Source: Streptomyces tendae (GTDB taxonomy: Bacteria; Actinomycetota; Actinomycetes; Streptomycetales; Streptomycetaceae). Taken from it: a stretch of DNA of 64,000 nucleotides. The notes under the pieces were generated by a model that searched no databases, was not told where the DNA came from, and was given only the letters and a program-made list of their open reading frames with translations. Made by a program: the position numbers and the translations under genes. Within the stretch, counting starts at the first letter, position 1, and each line of letters starts with the position of its first letter. The stretch lies in the NCBI RefSeq assembly GCF_014650435.1, contig NZ_BMUY01000005.1, forward strand, positions 466,626-530,625, read 5' to 3'. This document shows, piece by piece, positions 32,337 through 40,893 of this stretch.

Positions 32337-33341
32337 CTAGGTCGCCGTCCCCCGGCTCGACAACTCCCTTTCGGGCCCGCCACTGGCCACCGGGTCCGCG
32401 GAGCCCTTCGCCGGGGTCGAGGACTGGGCGATGAAGGCACCGACCAGCACCACGACGCCGCCGACGATCTGCGGGGCGGAGAGGTGCTCGCCGAGCAGTA
32501 CCCAGGCCAGGACGGTGGCGATGACCGCTTCGAGGCAGGCCACGACCCCGGCGACCTGCGGCGACAGCCGGCGCACGGCGACGATGCCGGTGACGTAGGC
32601 GAGCACGGTGGCGATGAGCACGATCCAGGCCAGCAGCAGGGCGGCGGCGACGGGTGTGCCGTCCATGGGGGCGGTGCCGCCGAGGACGGACCAGTCCATG
32701 GACCAGGGCCGGGCGACGAGGGTGAGCACGGCGGCGCCGACGAGCAGGCCGTAGGCGATGACGCCGAGCGGGTCGGGCGCCTCCTCGCCCGCGTCGCTGC
32801 CCTGGTCGGACAGGACGAAGTAGCCGACCTGGCAGCAGGCGGCGCCGAGGGCGAGCAGCAGTCCGAGGGCGTCGAAGCCCAGCCCCGACCAGACCTCGAC
32901 CACGCAGGCGAGGCCGCCGACCGCCAGGACCACGCCGAGCGCGGCGGCCCGCGTGACCGGCCGCCGCTGCACGAACCGCACCCAGCCGAGGACCAGGGCG
33001 GGCGCCAGGTACTCGACGAGCAGCGCGACGCCCACCGGGATGCGTGAGATGGCCGCGAAGTAGCAGGCCTGCACACCGGCCACGGCGAGCAGGCCGTACC
33101 CGGCGACCAGTGCGGGGCGGCGGCGCGGCAGCGCGCGGTGGCGCACGGCGAGCGGCAGCATCACCAGGGCCGCGCCGGCCACCCGCAGCCAGACCACGTG
33201 CAGCGGGTCCAGTCCGGCCTCGATCAGCGGTTTGGCCGCGACTCCGGATCCTCCGAAGGCGACCGCGGAGGCCAGTGCGAGGCCGAGCCCGGTTCCCTTG
33301 CCGCGGTTGCCGCGAGCGCTGTCAGACGTATGCACCGGCAC
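32337..33341 (-). CDS. EamA/DMT-superfamily exporter
   Basis: A 334-residue membrane protein with ten hydrophobic segments and two EamA repeats (ALASAVAFGGSGVAAKPLIEAG; RRLSPQVAGVVACLEAVIATVLAW). The C-terminus is a charged tail. The ribosome site is weak for both the GTG at 33341 and the GTG two codons later. The adjacent EamA gene is clearly a different subgroup, so this is not a recent tandem duplication. Substrate unknown. Confidence 0.88.
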   Translation of the reverse strand: MPVHTSDSARGNRGKGTGLGLALASAVAFGGSGVAAKPLIEAGLDPLHVVWLRVAGAALVMLPLAVRHRALPRRRPALVAGYGLLAVAGVQACYFAAISRIPVGVALLVEYLAPALVLGWVRFVQRRPVTRAAALGVVLAVGGLACVVEVWSGLGFDALGLLLALGAACCQVGYFVLSDQGSDAGEEAPDPLGVIAYGLLVGAAVLTLVARPWSMDWSVLGGTAPMDGTPVAAALLLAWIVLIATVLAYVTGIVAVRRLSPQVAGVVACLEAVIATVLAWVLLGEHLSAPQIVGGVVVLVGAFIAQSSTPAKGSADPVASGGPERELSSRGTAT

Positions 33342-33437
33342 ATGATGACAGGGGTCGACATGACCGTCACCCCCGATGACACCTGTCTCACCGACTGGAC
33401 GGCCGAGGCACCTGCGGCGGAAGAGACGGGTGGGGCC

Positions 33438-33977
33438 TCAGGGGGTCGGCTCGAAATGACTCTCCACCCGGGCGAGCACGGCGTGCGGTTCGACGGCGGC
33501 ACGGGCCAGCACCTCGCCGGCGCGCGTCCGCGGGTCCGCGACCAGGGCGGCGAGCAGGTCCACGCCACCGGCCCGGGTGGCTCCGCGCCGGACCGCGCGG
33601 GCGCAGGCGTCCTCCATGGCCGCCGCGGCGGGCGGCGAGAACCCGGCGGCGCCGGTCACGACGGGGACGGCACCGGAGTCCTCGACGGAGCTCTGCCAGC
33701 GCAGGCCGTAGCCGATGCTGCGCTGCACCAGGTAGCCGAGGACGCGGGCGATCCGTGGTCCGTCCCCGAGCAGCTCACGGGCCTGCGCGTCGCACTCCAG
33801 CAGCGAGTGCAGCAGATGGGCCGTGTCGATCTGCCGGTCCCCGTCCCGCACCGCCCGGCGGCGGGCACCGGAGACCGCCGAGGCCAGTTCCGCGCTGAAC
33901 CGGTCATCGAGGTCGGTGCCGTCCGGCCACCGGCCGCCTTGCTCGCCGGCCGACTGCCGGGGGATACGGGGTTGCAC
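33438..33977 (-). CDS. Clp N-domain-only protein
   Basis: About 179 residues consisting of two Clp_N repeats (DTAHLLHSLLECDAQARELL; GGVDLLAALVADPRTRAGEVL) like the substrate-binding N-domain of ClpA/ClpB/ClpC, with no AAA module. Such stand-alone N-domain proteins (ClpC N-domain and ClpS-like roles) are common in streptomycetes and may modulate Clp or act as a stress sensor. The start is uncertain: GTG at 33977 or ATG at 34013. Confidence 0.8.
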   Translation of the reverse strand: MQPRIPRQSAGEQGGRWPDGTDLDDRFSAELASAVSGARRRAVRDGDRQIDTAHLLHSLLECDAQARELLGDGPRIARVLGYLVQRSIGYGLRWQSSVEDSGAVPVVTGAAGFSPPAAAAMEDACARAVRRGATRAGGVDLLAALVADPRTRAGEVLARAAVEPHAVLARVESHFEPTP

Positions 33978-34176
33978 ATCTCCCAGCTCATCAGTCCCGC
34001 GGGGCCCGGTCATCCCCGAGGGGAAGCATTTCGTCGTCCCACACAGAGTGGACCCGCCGGGACGGAATCTCCTCCTTGCGGATGAGATCAGGCCGTTCCG
34101 GCCGACCGGGCGCGCGCCGACTTGCCGCGCGCCCCCTGGGGCAACCGAATCGCTTGCTCGCGGGTCGAACCGGGGC

Positions 34177-34365
34177 ATGAGGAGCAGGTGCTGGCTCGTG
34201 GCACTGCCCGCCGTGGACGGCAGGCAGTACGTGTACCGGGTGGACGCCCCCGCGGAGGCGTTGCCCGCCGACCTGTTCTGGGACGCCTGGCACTGCCACG
34301 ACGAGAGCGCCTTCCCGCGCGCGTGGGACGTCTTCGACGCGGCGGTGATACGGCGGGTCGACTGA
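34177..34365 (+). CDS. Small conserved hypothetical protein
   Basis: A 62-residue acidic, aromatic-rich protein (ALPAVDGRQYVYRVDAPAEA, FWDAWHCHDESAFPRAWDVFD). No signal peptide or known domain. The ATG at 34177 gives MRSRCWL; a GTG at 34198 with GAGGAG upstream is an alternative. The hydrophilic sequence and third-position GC bias support coding. It is divergent from the Clp-N gene. I do not recognise a family. Confidence 0.6.
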   Translation: MRSRCWLVALPAVDGRQYVYRVDAPAEALPADLFWDAWHCHDESAFPRAWDVFDAAVIRRVD

Positions 34366-34439
34366 ACGCCGCCCGGCCCCTCCCCCGGACCGCGCCTCCG
34401 AACCACTCCCCCCGGGCCCGCCCGAGGCATCCAGACACG

Positions 34440-34474
34440 ACGGTGCCCCGCGGATGCACTCCGCGGGGCACCGT
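34440..34474. terminator. Strong bidirectional hairpin terminator
   Basis: A perfect 15-base stem (34440-34454 with 34460-34474) closes a five-base loop TGCAC. It lies between the convergent small gene and padR and should end both transcripts. Confidence 0.8.
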
Positions 34475-34511
34475 CCTCGGTGGCGTCGGCCCTCGTCGGG
34501 CGGGCCCGCCG

Positions 34512-35174
34512 TCAGTCCTCGTCGGCGAGGATCAGGTACAGCTTCTTGCGGGCGTCGCCGATGACGGCGAGCGCCTTCTCCCGCTGCTCCTTGCTGCCGG
34601 TCTTCCAGACCTGGCCGAATGCCTCCATCAGTCCGAACCCGGCCTGACGGATGTCGTTGAGAGCCTCCCAGTCGACGCCCCGCGAGGCCTCCTCCCAGGG
34701 GGCCTCCGGGCCCTCCTCGGCCGCGGTGCGGCCCGCGTCGGTGAGCGCGAAGAGCTTCTTGCCGCCCTCGCTCTCACTGGCGATCAGCCCCTCGTCCTCC
34801 AGCAGCTGGAGGGTGGGGTACACCGAACCGGGGCTGGGCTTCCACGCCCCGCCACTGCGCTCGGCGATCTCCTGGATCATCTCGTAGCCGTGCATCGGCC
34901 GGTCCTTCAGGAGGGCCAGGATCGACGCCCTCACGTCGCCCCGCCGTGCCCTTCCCCTGGGCCCGCCGCGTCCTCGGCCGCCCCAGGGGCCCCCGTGGCC
35001 GAAGCCCGGCCCGAAGGGTCCACCGGGGCCGCCGCCGGGACCGCCCGGCCCGAAGGGGCCGAACGCCGCGCGCCGGCCGTCGAAGCCGCCGCGGCCGAAG
35101 GGCCCGGACGCGGCGCCCTCTCCGTGACCGGGGCCGTGTCCACCGTGTCCACGCTCGTATCCGTGGTTACGCAT
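34512..35174 (-). CDS. PadR-family transcriptional regulator
   Basis: A 220-residue regulator. The first 75 residues are a Gly/Pro/His/Phe-rich low-complexity tail. The PadR winged helix follows (RASILALLKDRPMHGYEMIQEIAERSGGAWKPSPGSVYPTLQLLEDEGLI), then a C-terminal dimerisation helix. The ATG at 35174 has GGAG eight bases upstream inside the end of the ABC ATPase gene, which it overlaps. It is thus the last gene of the permease-ATPase-padR unit and probably represses it. The long tail is unusual for PadR but seen in actinobacteria. Confidence 0.9.
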   Translation of the reverse strand: MRNHGYERGHGGHGPGHGEGAASGPFGRGGFDGRRAAFGPFGPGGPGGGPGGPFGPGFGHGGPWGGRGRGGPRGRARRGDVRASILALLKDRPMHGYEMIQEIAERSGGAWKPSPGSVYPTLQLLEDEGLIASESEGGKKLFALTDAGRTAAEEGPEAPWEEASRGVDWEALNDIRQAGFGLMEAFGQVWKTGSKEQREKALAVIGDARKKLYLILADED

Positions 35175-35922
35175 CGCCATCACTCCATTCAGTCGTTGAT
35201 CTGTCGCGATGCCTCAACGATATATCGGAACGTATCGCGGTGCAAGCCCCTGCCGAGGGGAACAGGCGGCCGTCGTGGACCTCGGCGATCCGGTCGGCGG
35301 CGGTGAGGTGGGTGCGGTCGTGGGTGACCAGGACGGTTGCGCTCGCCCGCTGGTGGGTGAGGCGGGTGATCAGGTCGATGACGGCGGCGCCGCGTTCGTG
35401 GTCGAGGGCGCTGGTGGGTTCGTCGACCAGCAGGACGGTGGGGTCGTTCATCAGGGCCCGGGCCAGGGCGACGCGCTGGCGCTGGCCGCCGGAGAGCTGG
35501 TGGGGACGGCGGCCCGACTGGGGGGCCAGCCCGACCGCGTCCAGGAGCTCCATCGCCCGGCTCCGGGCCGAGCGCGGCCTGCGGCCGTCGATCCCTGCCA
35601 TGACCTGCAGTTGCTCGACGGCGGTGAGGGACGGCAGCAGGTTGGGCTGCTGGAAGACGATGCCGATCCGGCGGCGCCGCAGGGCGGTCAGCTCACCGCG
35701 GCTCAGACCGGTGGTGGGCGTGCCGTCCACGGTGACGGTCCCGGCGTCGGGGGTGATGAGGGTGGCGGCCACGGCCAGCAGACTGGACTTGCCGGAGCCG
35801 GAGGGGCCGACCACGGCGGTCAGGCTGCCCGCGGGGACCTCCAGGCTGACCCGGTCGAGCGCGGTCAGGCGCTCCCCGCCGTCGGGGTAGGTGAGGGTCA
35901 CGTCGGTCAGGTTCAGGCTCAT
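35167..35922 (-). CDS. LolD/MacB-type ABC transporter ATPase
   Basis: A 251-residue nucleotide-binding protein. Walker A GPSGSGKSS, Q-loop VFQQPNLLPSL, signature LSGGQRQRVALARAL, Walker B VLLVDEPTSALD and H-loop VTHD are all present, with the LolD-subfamily spacing. The last 25 residues run past the normal domain end and overlap the start of padR. Its ATG overlaps the permease stop (ATGA). Together they form an FtsX-type exporter. Confidence 0.94.
   Translation of the reverse strand: MSLNLTDVTLTYPDGGERLTALDRVSLEVPAGSLTAVVGPSGSGKSSLLAVAATLITPDAGTVTVDGTPTTGLSRGELTALRRRRIGIVFQQPNLLPSLTAVEQLQVMAGIDGRRPRSARSRAMELLDAVGLAPQSGRRPHQLSGGQRQRVALARALMNDPTVLLVDEPTSALDHERGAAVIDLITRLTHQRASATVLVTHDRTHLTAADRIAEVHDGRLFPSAGACTAIRSDISLRHRDRSTTEWSDGDA
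35218..35227. promoter_or_regulatory. CGATATATCG palindrome upstream of padR
   Basis: A perfect 10-base, AT-centred palindrome about 44 bases upstream of the padR start, followed on the + strand by CGTATCG. It lies inside the 3' end of the ATPase gene. PadR proteins often bind AT-rich palindromes before their own gene, so this is a plausible operator for an internal promoter. Confidence 0.4.
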
Positions 35923-37010
35923 CGGGCGCTCCCCAGGGCGGTCAGCGGGTCGACGGAGGTGATCCGGCGGATGGACAGGGCGGCTCCGAGGGCTCCGAGG
36001 AGGACCGTCACGGCGGCCGGGACCAGGACGGTCGCGGGCGTGAGGAGGAAGGGCACGGCCGAGCCCGCGACGAGTGCTCCCAGGACGGCGGCGAGGCCGG
36101 TGCCGACGAGGGTGCCGCCGACCAGCAGGACGACGGCCTGACCGAGGGCGTCCTTGAGGAGATGGGCGGTGGAGGCGCCGAGCGCCTTGAGGACGGCGAC
36201 GTCACCGCTGCGCTGGACGGTCCACACGGTGAAGAAGGCGCCGACGACGAGGGCGGAGATGGCGAACAGGAAGCCGCGCATCAGCTGGAGGGAGCCGTTC
36301 TCGGAGGTGTAGGAACCGATCGCGGACAGCGAGTCGGCGGTGGTGACCGTCCTGGTGCCGACCTGTTCGTCGACGGCCGCCACGTCGGCCCCGTGGGTGG
36401 TGTTCAGCGCGATGACGGTGGCCGTGGGGCCGTCACCGCCACCGTCGGCGGCGGGAGGCGCGGCCTGCCGCCACACGTCCAGGCTGGTCCAGACGACCGG
36501 GGTGTGGCTGAAGGAGGCGTCGCCGCGCACCGCGGCCACCCTCAGCCGCTGTCCGGCGAGGGCGAAGGAGTCCCCGGGCCGCACCGCGAGGTCTTCGGCG
36601 GCCGTGGTGGACAGCACCGCCGACCGGTCGTCGATCCCGCCGCCGTCGGGGGCGAGAGGAGAGCCGGGCCGGACGCCGAAGGCGGAGACGCCGGTGCTCC
36701 GGTCCCCCGCGGTGGCCTTGGTGGTGGTGATGCCGAGCGGTTCGGCGCCCTCGACGCCGGGGGCCCGGGACCACTGCCGCCACTGCCCCTCGGTGACCGT
36801 GGAGTCGGCGTACGACAGGTCGCCGCCGCGGGGCGCCCGGAAGGCGATCCGGTCGGCGGGCAGTCCCGTGATCGCGGAGGTGTTCTGCCGGCCGAGCCCC
36901 GCCGTCAGCCCGGACAGCAGCCCGACCAGCAGGGTGATCAGCACGATGACGGTCCCCATCAGGGCGAAGCGCCCCTTGGCGAATGCGAGGTCTCTCCAGG
37001 CGACGAACAC
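35919..37010 (-). CDS. FtsX/MacB-type ABC transporter permease
   Basis: A 363-residue permease: one N-terminal membrane helix (ALMGTVIVLITLLVGLLSGL), a large extracytoplasmic domain of about 180 residues, then three C-terminal helices, ending in the FtsX-typical RRITSVDPLTALG. This matches exporters of lipids, peptides or signals. The GTG at 37010 opens VFVAWRDLAFAKGRFALMG, the conserved N-terminus. It is first gene of the permease-ATPase-padR operon and divergent from a two-component pair. Confidence 0.9.
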   Translation of the reverse strand: MFVAWRDLAFAKGRFALMGTVIVLITLLVGLLSGLTAGLGRQNTSAITGLPADRIAFRAPRGGDLSYADSTVTEGQWRQWSRAPGVEGAEPLGITTTKATAGDRSTGVSAFGVRPGSPLAPDGGGIDDRSAVLSTTAAEDLAVRPGDSFALAGQRLRVAAVRGDASFSHTPVVWTSLDVWRQAAPPAADGGGDGPTATVIALNTTHGADVAAVDEQVGTRTVTTADSLSAIGSYTSENGSLQLMRGFLFAISALVVGAFFTVWTVQRSGDVAVLKALGASTAHLLKDALGQAVVLLVGGTLVGTGLAAVLGALVAGSAVPFLLTPATVLVPAAVTVLLGALGAALSIRRITSVDPLTALGSAR

Positions 37011-37183
37011 GGTCCCGGCCTGTCCTTTCCGGCGGTGGAAGCGGTACGCCCCCACCGTCGCCGTCGGCCCCCCGCCCGCGCGTCCGGCGCAGGACCGCAC
37101 TTCACGGGCCGGAAGTCGGCACGCGGGTTGTAACTTTCGACGGAGGCCGCCGGGCGCCCGCCTTTCGTAGCCTGGAACGCACT

Positions 37184-38398
37184 GTGAACGCTTCCGCCCC
37201 CGCCCTGACCCCGACCACCCGCGCCCTGGCCTGGTGCCTGCACCTGCTGGTCGTCGGTCTGCTCGTCCTGGTCGCCGCCCGGGCCGTGACGGACGGCCGG
37301 CCCCACGCCGGGGCGATCGCCGCCGTGGCGGCGGTGTGCGGGCTGGTGTACGCGGTCGGGCCGGTGCTGCCCCGCGTCCGTCTCGTCCGGCGGGTCGCCG
37401 CCTGGTGGCTGGCCGCCGTGGGTGCCGTATGGCTGGTGCTGCTGGGGCTGTCCCCCGAGGCCGTGTGGGTGGCCTTTCCGCTGTACTTCCTCCAGCTCCA
37501 CCTGCTGTCGCGCCGGGCCGGCCCGGCCGCCGTGAGCCTCACCGCCGTGGCGGCCGTCGCCGGATACGCCGCCCACACCGGCTCCTTCGGCCCGGCCATG
37601 GTGATCGGCCCCACGCTCGGCGCCGCCGTCGCCGTCGCGGTGGTGTGGGGATACCAGGCCCTGTACCGCGAGAGCGAGCAGCGCAGACGGCTGATCGAGG
37701 AGCTGACCGACACCCGCGCCGACCTCGCCCGGGCCCAGCACACCGCCGGGGTGCTCGCCGAGCGCGAGCGGCTGGCCCGCGAGATCCACGACACCCTCGC
37801 CCAGGGACTGTCCAGCATCCAGCTGCTGCTGCGCGCCGCCGAGCGCGCCCTGCCCGGGCGGCCCGACGCCGCCGCCGGTCACGTGGTGGCGGCCCGGCAG
37901 GCCGCCGTGGACAACCTCGCCGAGGCCCGCCGCTTCGTCGCCGCACTGACCCCGCCCACCCTGGAGGGCACCACCCTGGCCGGCGCCCTGGAACGCCTGT
38001 GCGCGACGACGTCCGCCCGGCACCGGATCACCGCCCGCTTCCACCTCACCGGCGCACCCGCGCCGCTGCCGACCGCCCACGAGGTCGCTCTGCTGCGCAT
38101 CGCCCAGTCGGCCCTCGCCAACACGGTCCGCCACGCCGACGCCAACACGGCCGAGATCACCCTCAGCCACCTCGGCGACCAGGTCGCCCTCGACGTCGTC
38201 GACGACGGCACCGGGTTCGATCCGGACGAGCTGCCCCCTGCCGACCCCGAAGCGGGCGGCTTCGGCCTGGCCGCCATGCGGGCCCGACTGGACGCCCTCG
38301 GCGGCGCCCTGACCGTCGAGTCCGCCCCCGGCCACGGCACCGCCCTGGCCGCCCGGCTGCCCCTCACCCCGCCCACCGAACCCGAGGCCCGCCCGTGA
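37184..38398 (+). CDS. NarX/DesK-type sensor histidine kinase
   Basis: A 404-residue membrane kinase. Five to six hydrophobic segments lie in residues 15-165 with almost no extracellular domain, so it may sense membrane state or a lipophilic ligand. A coiled segment leads to the HisKA_3 motif EIHDTLAQGLSSIQLLL with the phosphoacceptor His. The HATPase_c domain follows (LANTVRHADA, VVDDGTGFD, GGFGLAAMRAR). Its stop overlaps the start of the response regulator. The FtsX-type exporter across the divergent promoter is a plausible target. Confidence 0.93.
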   Translation: MNASAPALTPTTRALAWCLHLLVVGLLVLVAARAVTDGRPHAGAIAAVAAVCGLVYAVGPVLPRVRLVRRVAAWWLAAVGAVWLVLLGLSPEAVWVAFPLYFLQLHLLSRRAGPAAVSLTAVAAVAGYAAHTGSFGPAMVIGPTLGAAVAVAVVWGYQALYRESEQRRRLIEELTDTRADLARAQHTAGVLAERERLAREIHDTLAQGLSSIQLLLRAAERALPGRPDAAAGHVVAARQAAVDNLAEARRFVAALTPPTLEGTTLAGALERLCATTSARHRITARFHLTGAPAPLPTAHEVALLRIAQSALANTVRHADANTAEITLSHLGDQVALDVVDDGTGFDPDELPPADPEAGGFGLAAMRARLDALGGALTVESAPGHGTALAARLPLTPPTEPEARP

Positions 38399-39030
38399 CC
38401 GACACCCCCATCCGCCTGCTGCTCGCCGACGACCACCCGGTGGTCCGGGCCGGTCTGCGCGCCGTACTGGAGACCGAGCCCGGCATGCAGGTGGTGGCCG
38501 AGGCCGCCACCGCCGAGGAGGCCGTCGCACGTGCCGCGGACGGCGACATCGACGTCGTGCTCATGGACCTGCAGTTCGGCAGGGGCATGAGCGGCGCCGA
38601 GGCCACCGCCGCCATCGCCGCCCGAGCCGGGGCGCCGCGCGTGCTGATCGTCACCACGTACGACTCCGACGCCGACACCCTGCCCGCCATCGAAGCCGGT
38701 GCCACCGGCTACCTCCTCAAGGACGCGCCGCCCGAGGACCTGGCCGACGCCGTGCGCACCGCCGCCGCCGGACGCACCGCGCTGGCCCCGGCCGTAGCCG
38801 ACCGGCTCATGAACCGGCTGCGCACCCCCGGCACCACGCTGACCCGGCGCGAGACCGAGGTCCTGGCGCTGGTGGCCGACGGCCTGTCCAACCAGGCCAT
38901 CGGGCGCCGGCTCCACCTCACCGAGGGCACCGTCAAGTCACATCTGGCCCGCGTCTACGCCAAGCTCGACGTCGACTCGCGCACCGCCGCCGTCGCCACC
39001 GCGACGTCCCTCGGGCTGATCCGCCGCTGA
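38395..39030 (+). CDS. NarL/FixJ-family response regulator
   Basis: A 211-residue regulator. The receiver domain has the acidic pair Asp12-Asp13 and phosphoacceptor Asp58 (VLMDLQFG), Thr and Lys in the usual places (TTYD, LLKDAPPE). The C-terminal LuxR HTH reads LTRRETEVLALVADGLSNQAIGRRLHLTEGTVKSHL. The GTG start overlaps the kinase stop (GTGA), giving coupled translation with its cognate kinase. Confidence 0.95.
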   Translation: MTDTPIRLLLADDHPVVRAGLRAVLETEPGMQVVAEAATAEEAVARAADGDIDVVLMDLQFGRGMSGAEATAAIAARAGAPRVLIVTTYDSDADTLPAIEAGATGYLLKDAPPEDLADAVRTAAAGRTALAPAVADRLMNRLRTPGTTLTRRETEVLALVADGLSNQAIGRRLHLTEGTVKSHLARVYAKLDVDSRTAAVATATSLGLIRR

Positions 39031-39127
39031 CCGGGCACGGGACGGACCCGCCGGTTCCGCGAGAAGCGGTCCAGCACTACGGAATTGGCCTTGGTCCGCG
39101 ACCCTCGGCAGGCCCTAGCGTCGGAGC

Positions 39128-39937
39128 ATGCGCATCCGAATCGTCGACGCCTTCACCGACCGCCCCTTCGCCGGCAACACCGCCGGGGTCCTGCTCCTCG
39201 ACGCCTTCCCGGACGACGACCGGCTCCAGCGGGTGGCCCTGGAGGTCAACCACTCCGAGACGGCGTTCGCCCACCGCCTGCCGGCGGGCGCCGAGGCGGA
39301 CTGGGCGCTGCGCTGGTTCACGCCGGCCACCGAGGTGGCGATGTGCGGCCACGCGACGCTCGCCACGGCCCACGTCCTGCACACCACCGGCGCCCACGAA
39401 GGACCGGTGCGGTTCGCCACCCGCAGCGGCGTCCTGACCGCGACACCCCGCGAGGACGGCACGATCACCCTGGACTTCCCGACCGCGCCGCTCACGCCGG
39501 TCCAGACCCCGTCGGGTGTCGCCGAGGCCCTGGGCGCCGAACCGCGTACCGTCCTGGACACCGGGCCGAACATCGGGGACCTGCTGGTGGAGGTCGCCGA
39601 CGAGAAGACCGTCCGCGGCCTGGCCCCGGATCTCACGGCGCTGGCCGCCCACTCCGAGCGCGGCGTCATCGCCACCGCCCGCGCCGAGGACCCGTCCCGC
39701 GGCTACGACTACGTCTCCCGCTGCTTCTTCCCCAACGTCGGCATCGACGAGGACCCGGTCACCGGCAGTGCCCACACGGCGCTGGCGCCCTTCTGGTCCG
39801 AGCGCCTCGGCCGCCCCGACCTCACCGGGCTCCAGGCGTCGTCCCGCTCCGGCCGGGTGCGCACGGAACTGCGCGGTGGGCGCACGCTGCTGAGCGGGCA
39901 CGCGGTGACGGTGATCGACGGCGAGCTGCTGGTCTGA
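39128..39937 (+). CDS. PhzF-family isomerase
   Basis: A 269-residue protein of the PhzF/diaminopimelate-epimerase fold. RIVDAFTDRPFAGNTAGV is the family's N-terminus. The catalytic Glu44 is in NHSETAF, TEVAMCGHATLA follows, and DEDPVTGSAHTAL is the second-half signature. Most members have unknown isomerase activity; PhzF itself acts in phenazine synthesis, but no phenazine genes are nearby, so a housekeeping role is likelier. Confidence 0.92.
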   Translation: MRIRIVDAFTDRPFAGNTAGVLLLDAFPDDDRLQRVALEVNHSETAFAHRLPAGAEADWALRWFTPATEVAMCGHATLATAHVLHTTGAHEGPVRFATRSGVLTATPREDGTITLDFPTAPLTPVQTPSGVAEALGAEPRTVLDTGPNIGDLLVEVADEKTVRGLAPDLTALAAHSERGVIATARAEDPSRGYDYVSRCFFPNVGIDEDPVTGSAHTALAPFWSERLGRPDLTGLQASSRSGRVRTELRGGRTLLSGHAVTVIDGELLV

Positions 39938-39943
39938 CCCGCA

Positions 39944-39980
39944 CCGGGCCCTGCTCCTCGCGAAGGGGCGCGGGGCCCGG
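39944..39980. terminator. Hairpin between convergent genes
   Basis: CCGGGCCC (39944-39951) pairs with GGGCCCGG (39973-39980), with a further short stem inside the 21-base loop, between the phzF-like stop and the convergent CPBP stop. Confidence 0.5.
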
Positions 39981-39983
39981 CGG

Positions 39984-40811
39984 TCACGCCGTCGGCAGCC
40001 ACTCCACCTTCCCGGCGAGCAGCCCGTAGCCGACGAAGGCCCCGATGTCGAGCAGCGAGTGCGCCGCCACCAGCGGGCCCACGCGGCCCCAGCGGCGGTA
40101 GAGGTAGACGAACACGACGCCCATCACCATGTTGCCGACGAACCCGCCGATCCCCTGGTAGAGGTGGTACGACCCGCGCAGCACGGAACTGGCCGCCAGC
40201 GACGCGCCCGCTCCCCAGCCGAGCTGGTCCAGCCGGCGCAGCAGGTAGCCGACGACGATGACCTCCTCCAGGACGGAGTTCTGCACCGCGGAGAGGATCA
40301 GGACGGGGTACTTCCACCACACGTCGGGCAGGGCCTCGGGCACCACGGTGAGGTTGAAGCCGAGGCCGCGGGCGGCGAGGTAGAAGGCGATGCCGGTGCT
40401 GCCGATGACGGCGGCGACGGCCGCGCCGCGGCCCAGGTCGGGCCACGGGCGGGCGCGGTCGAAGCCGAGGGTGCGCAGGCCGCGCCCCTCGCGCAGCAGG
40501 AAGTGCGCGACGAGGGCCACCGGGACCAGTGCCGTGGTGATCCCGAAGAGCTGCCAGGCCAGGTCGAGCCAGGGGCGGCCGGGCGCCGCGGAGGCGTTGA
40601 GGGTGGCCGCCTGGTCCTTGAGGCCGCCCGGCCGGGTGACCGAGCCGATGAAGCTGATCAGCGCGGACACACCGCTCGCACCGAGCGACAGCGCGAGGAC
40701 GAGCAGCGTCTCGTCACGCAGGATCCGCCGTGAGAGCCGCTCCTCGGTCAAGGGCTGTTCGCCGAGTCGCTTCTGAGGGAACGCATCGTCCACCGGGCCC
40801 GCCTCCGCCAT
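39984..40811 (-). CDS. CPBP-family intramembrane metalloprotease-like protein
   Basis: A 275-residue membrane protein with about eight hydrophobic segments. The CPBP (CAAX/Abi) region shows QNSVLEEVIVVGYLLRR, RGSYHLYQGIGGFVGN and LVAAHSLLD. The Glu-Glu pair and the two His are kept, but the Arg of EExxxR is shifted, as in an actinobacterial subgroup. The ATG at 40811 has GGAGG nine bases upstream. Role unknown: membrane proteolysis or protein maturation. Confidence 0.85.
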   Translation of the reverse strand: MAEAGPVDDAFPQKRLGEQPLTEERLSRRILRDETLLVLALSLGASGVSALISFIGSVTRPGGLKDQAATLNASAAPGRPWLDLAWQLFGITTALVPVALVAHFLLREGRGLRTLGFDRARPWPDLGRGAAVAAVIGSTGIAFYLAARGLGFNLTVVPEALPDVWWKYPVLILSAVQNSVLEEVIVVGYLLRRLDQLGWGAGASLAASSVLRGSYHLYQGIGGFVGNMVMGVVFVYLYRRWGRVGPLVAAHSLLDIGAFVGYGLLAGKVEWLPTA

Positions 40812-40893
40812 GCACACCTGCCTCCAGCTGGGACGTCACAGCTTGCCCGATCAGTATGGGGCGGCGCGCGGCGGGGGCGGGCCGGGGCTGCGG

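Noticed and set aside
31199..33341. Two neighbouring EamA exporters as a recent tandem duplication
   Set aside because: The sequences differ throughout, including conserved segments, so they are separate subgroups rather than fresh copies.
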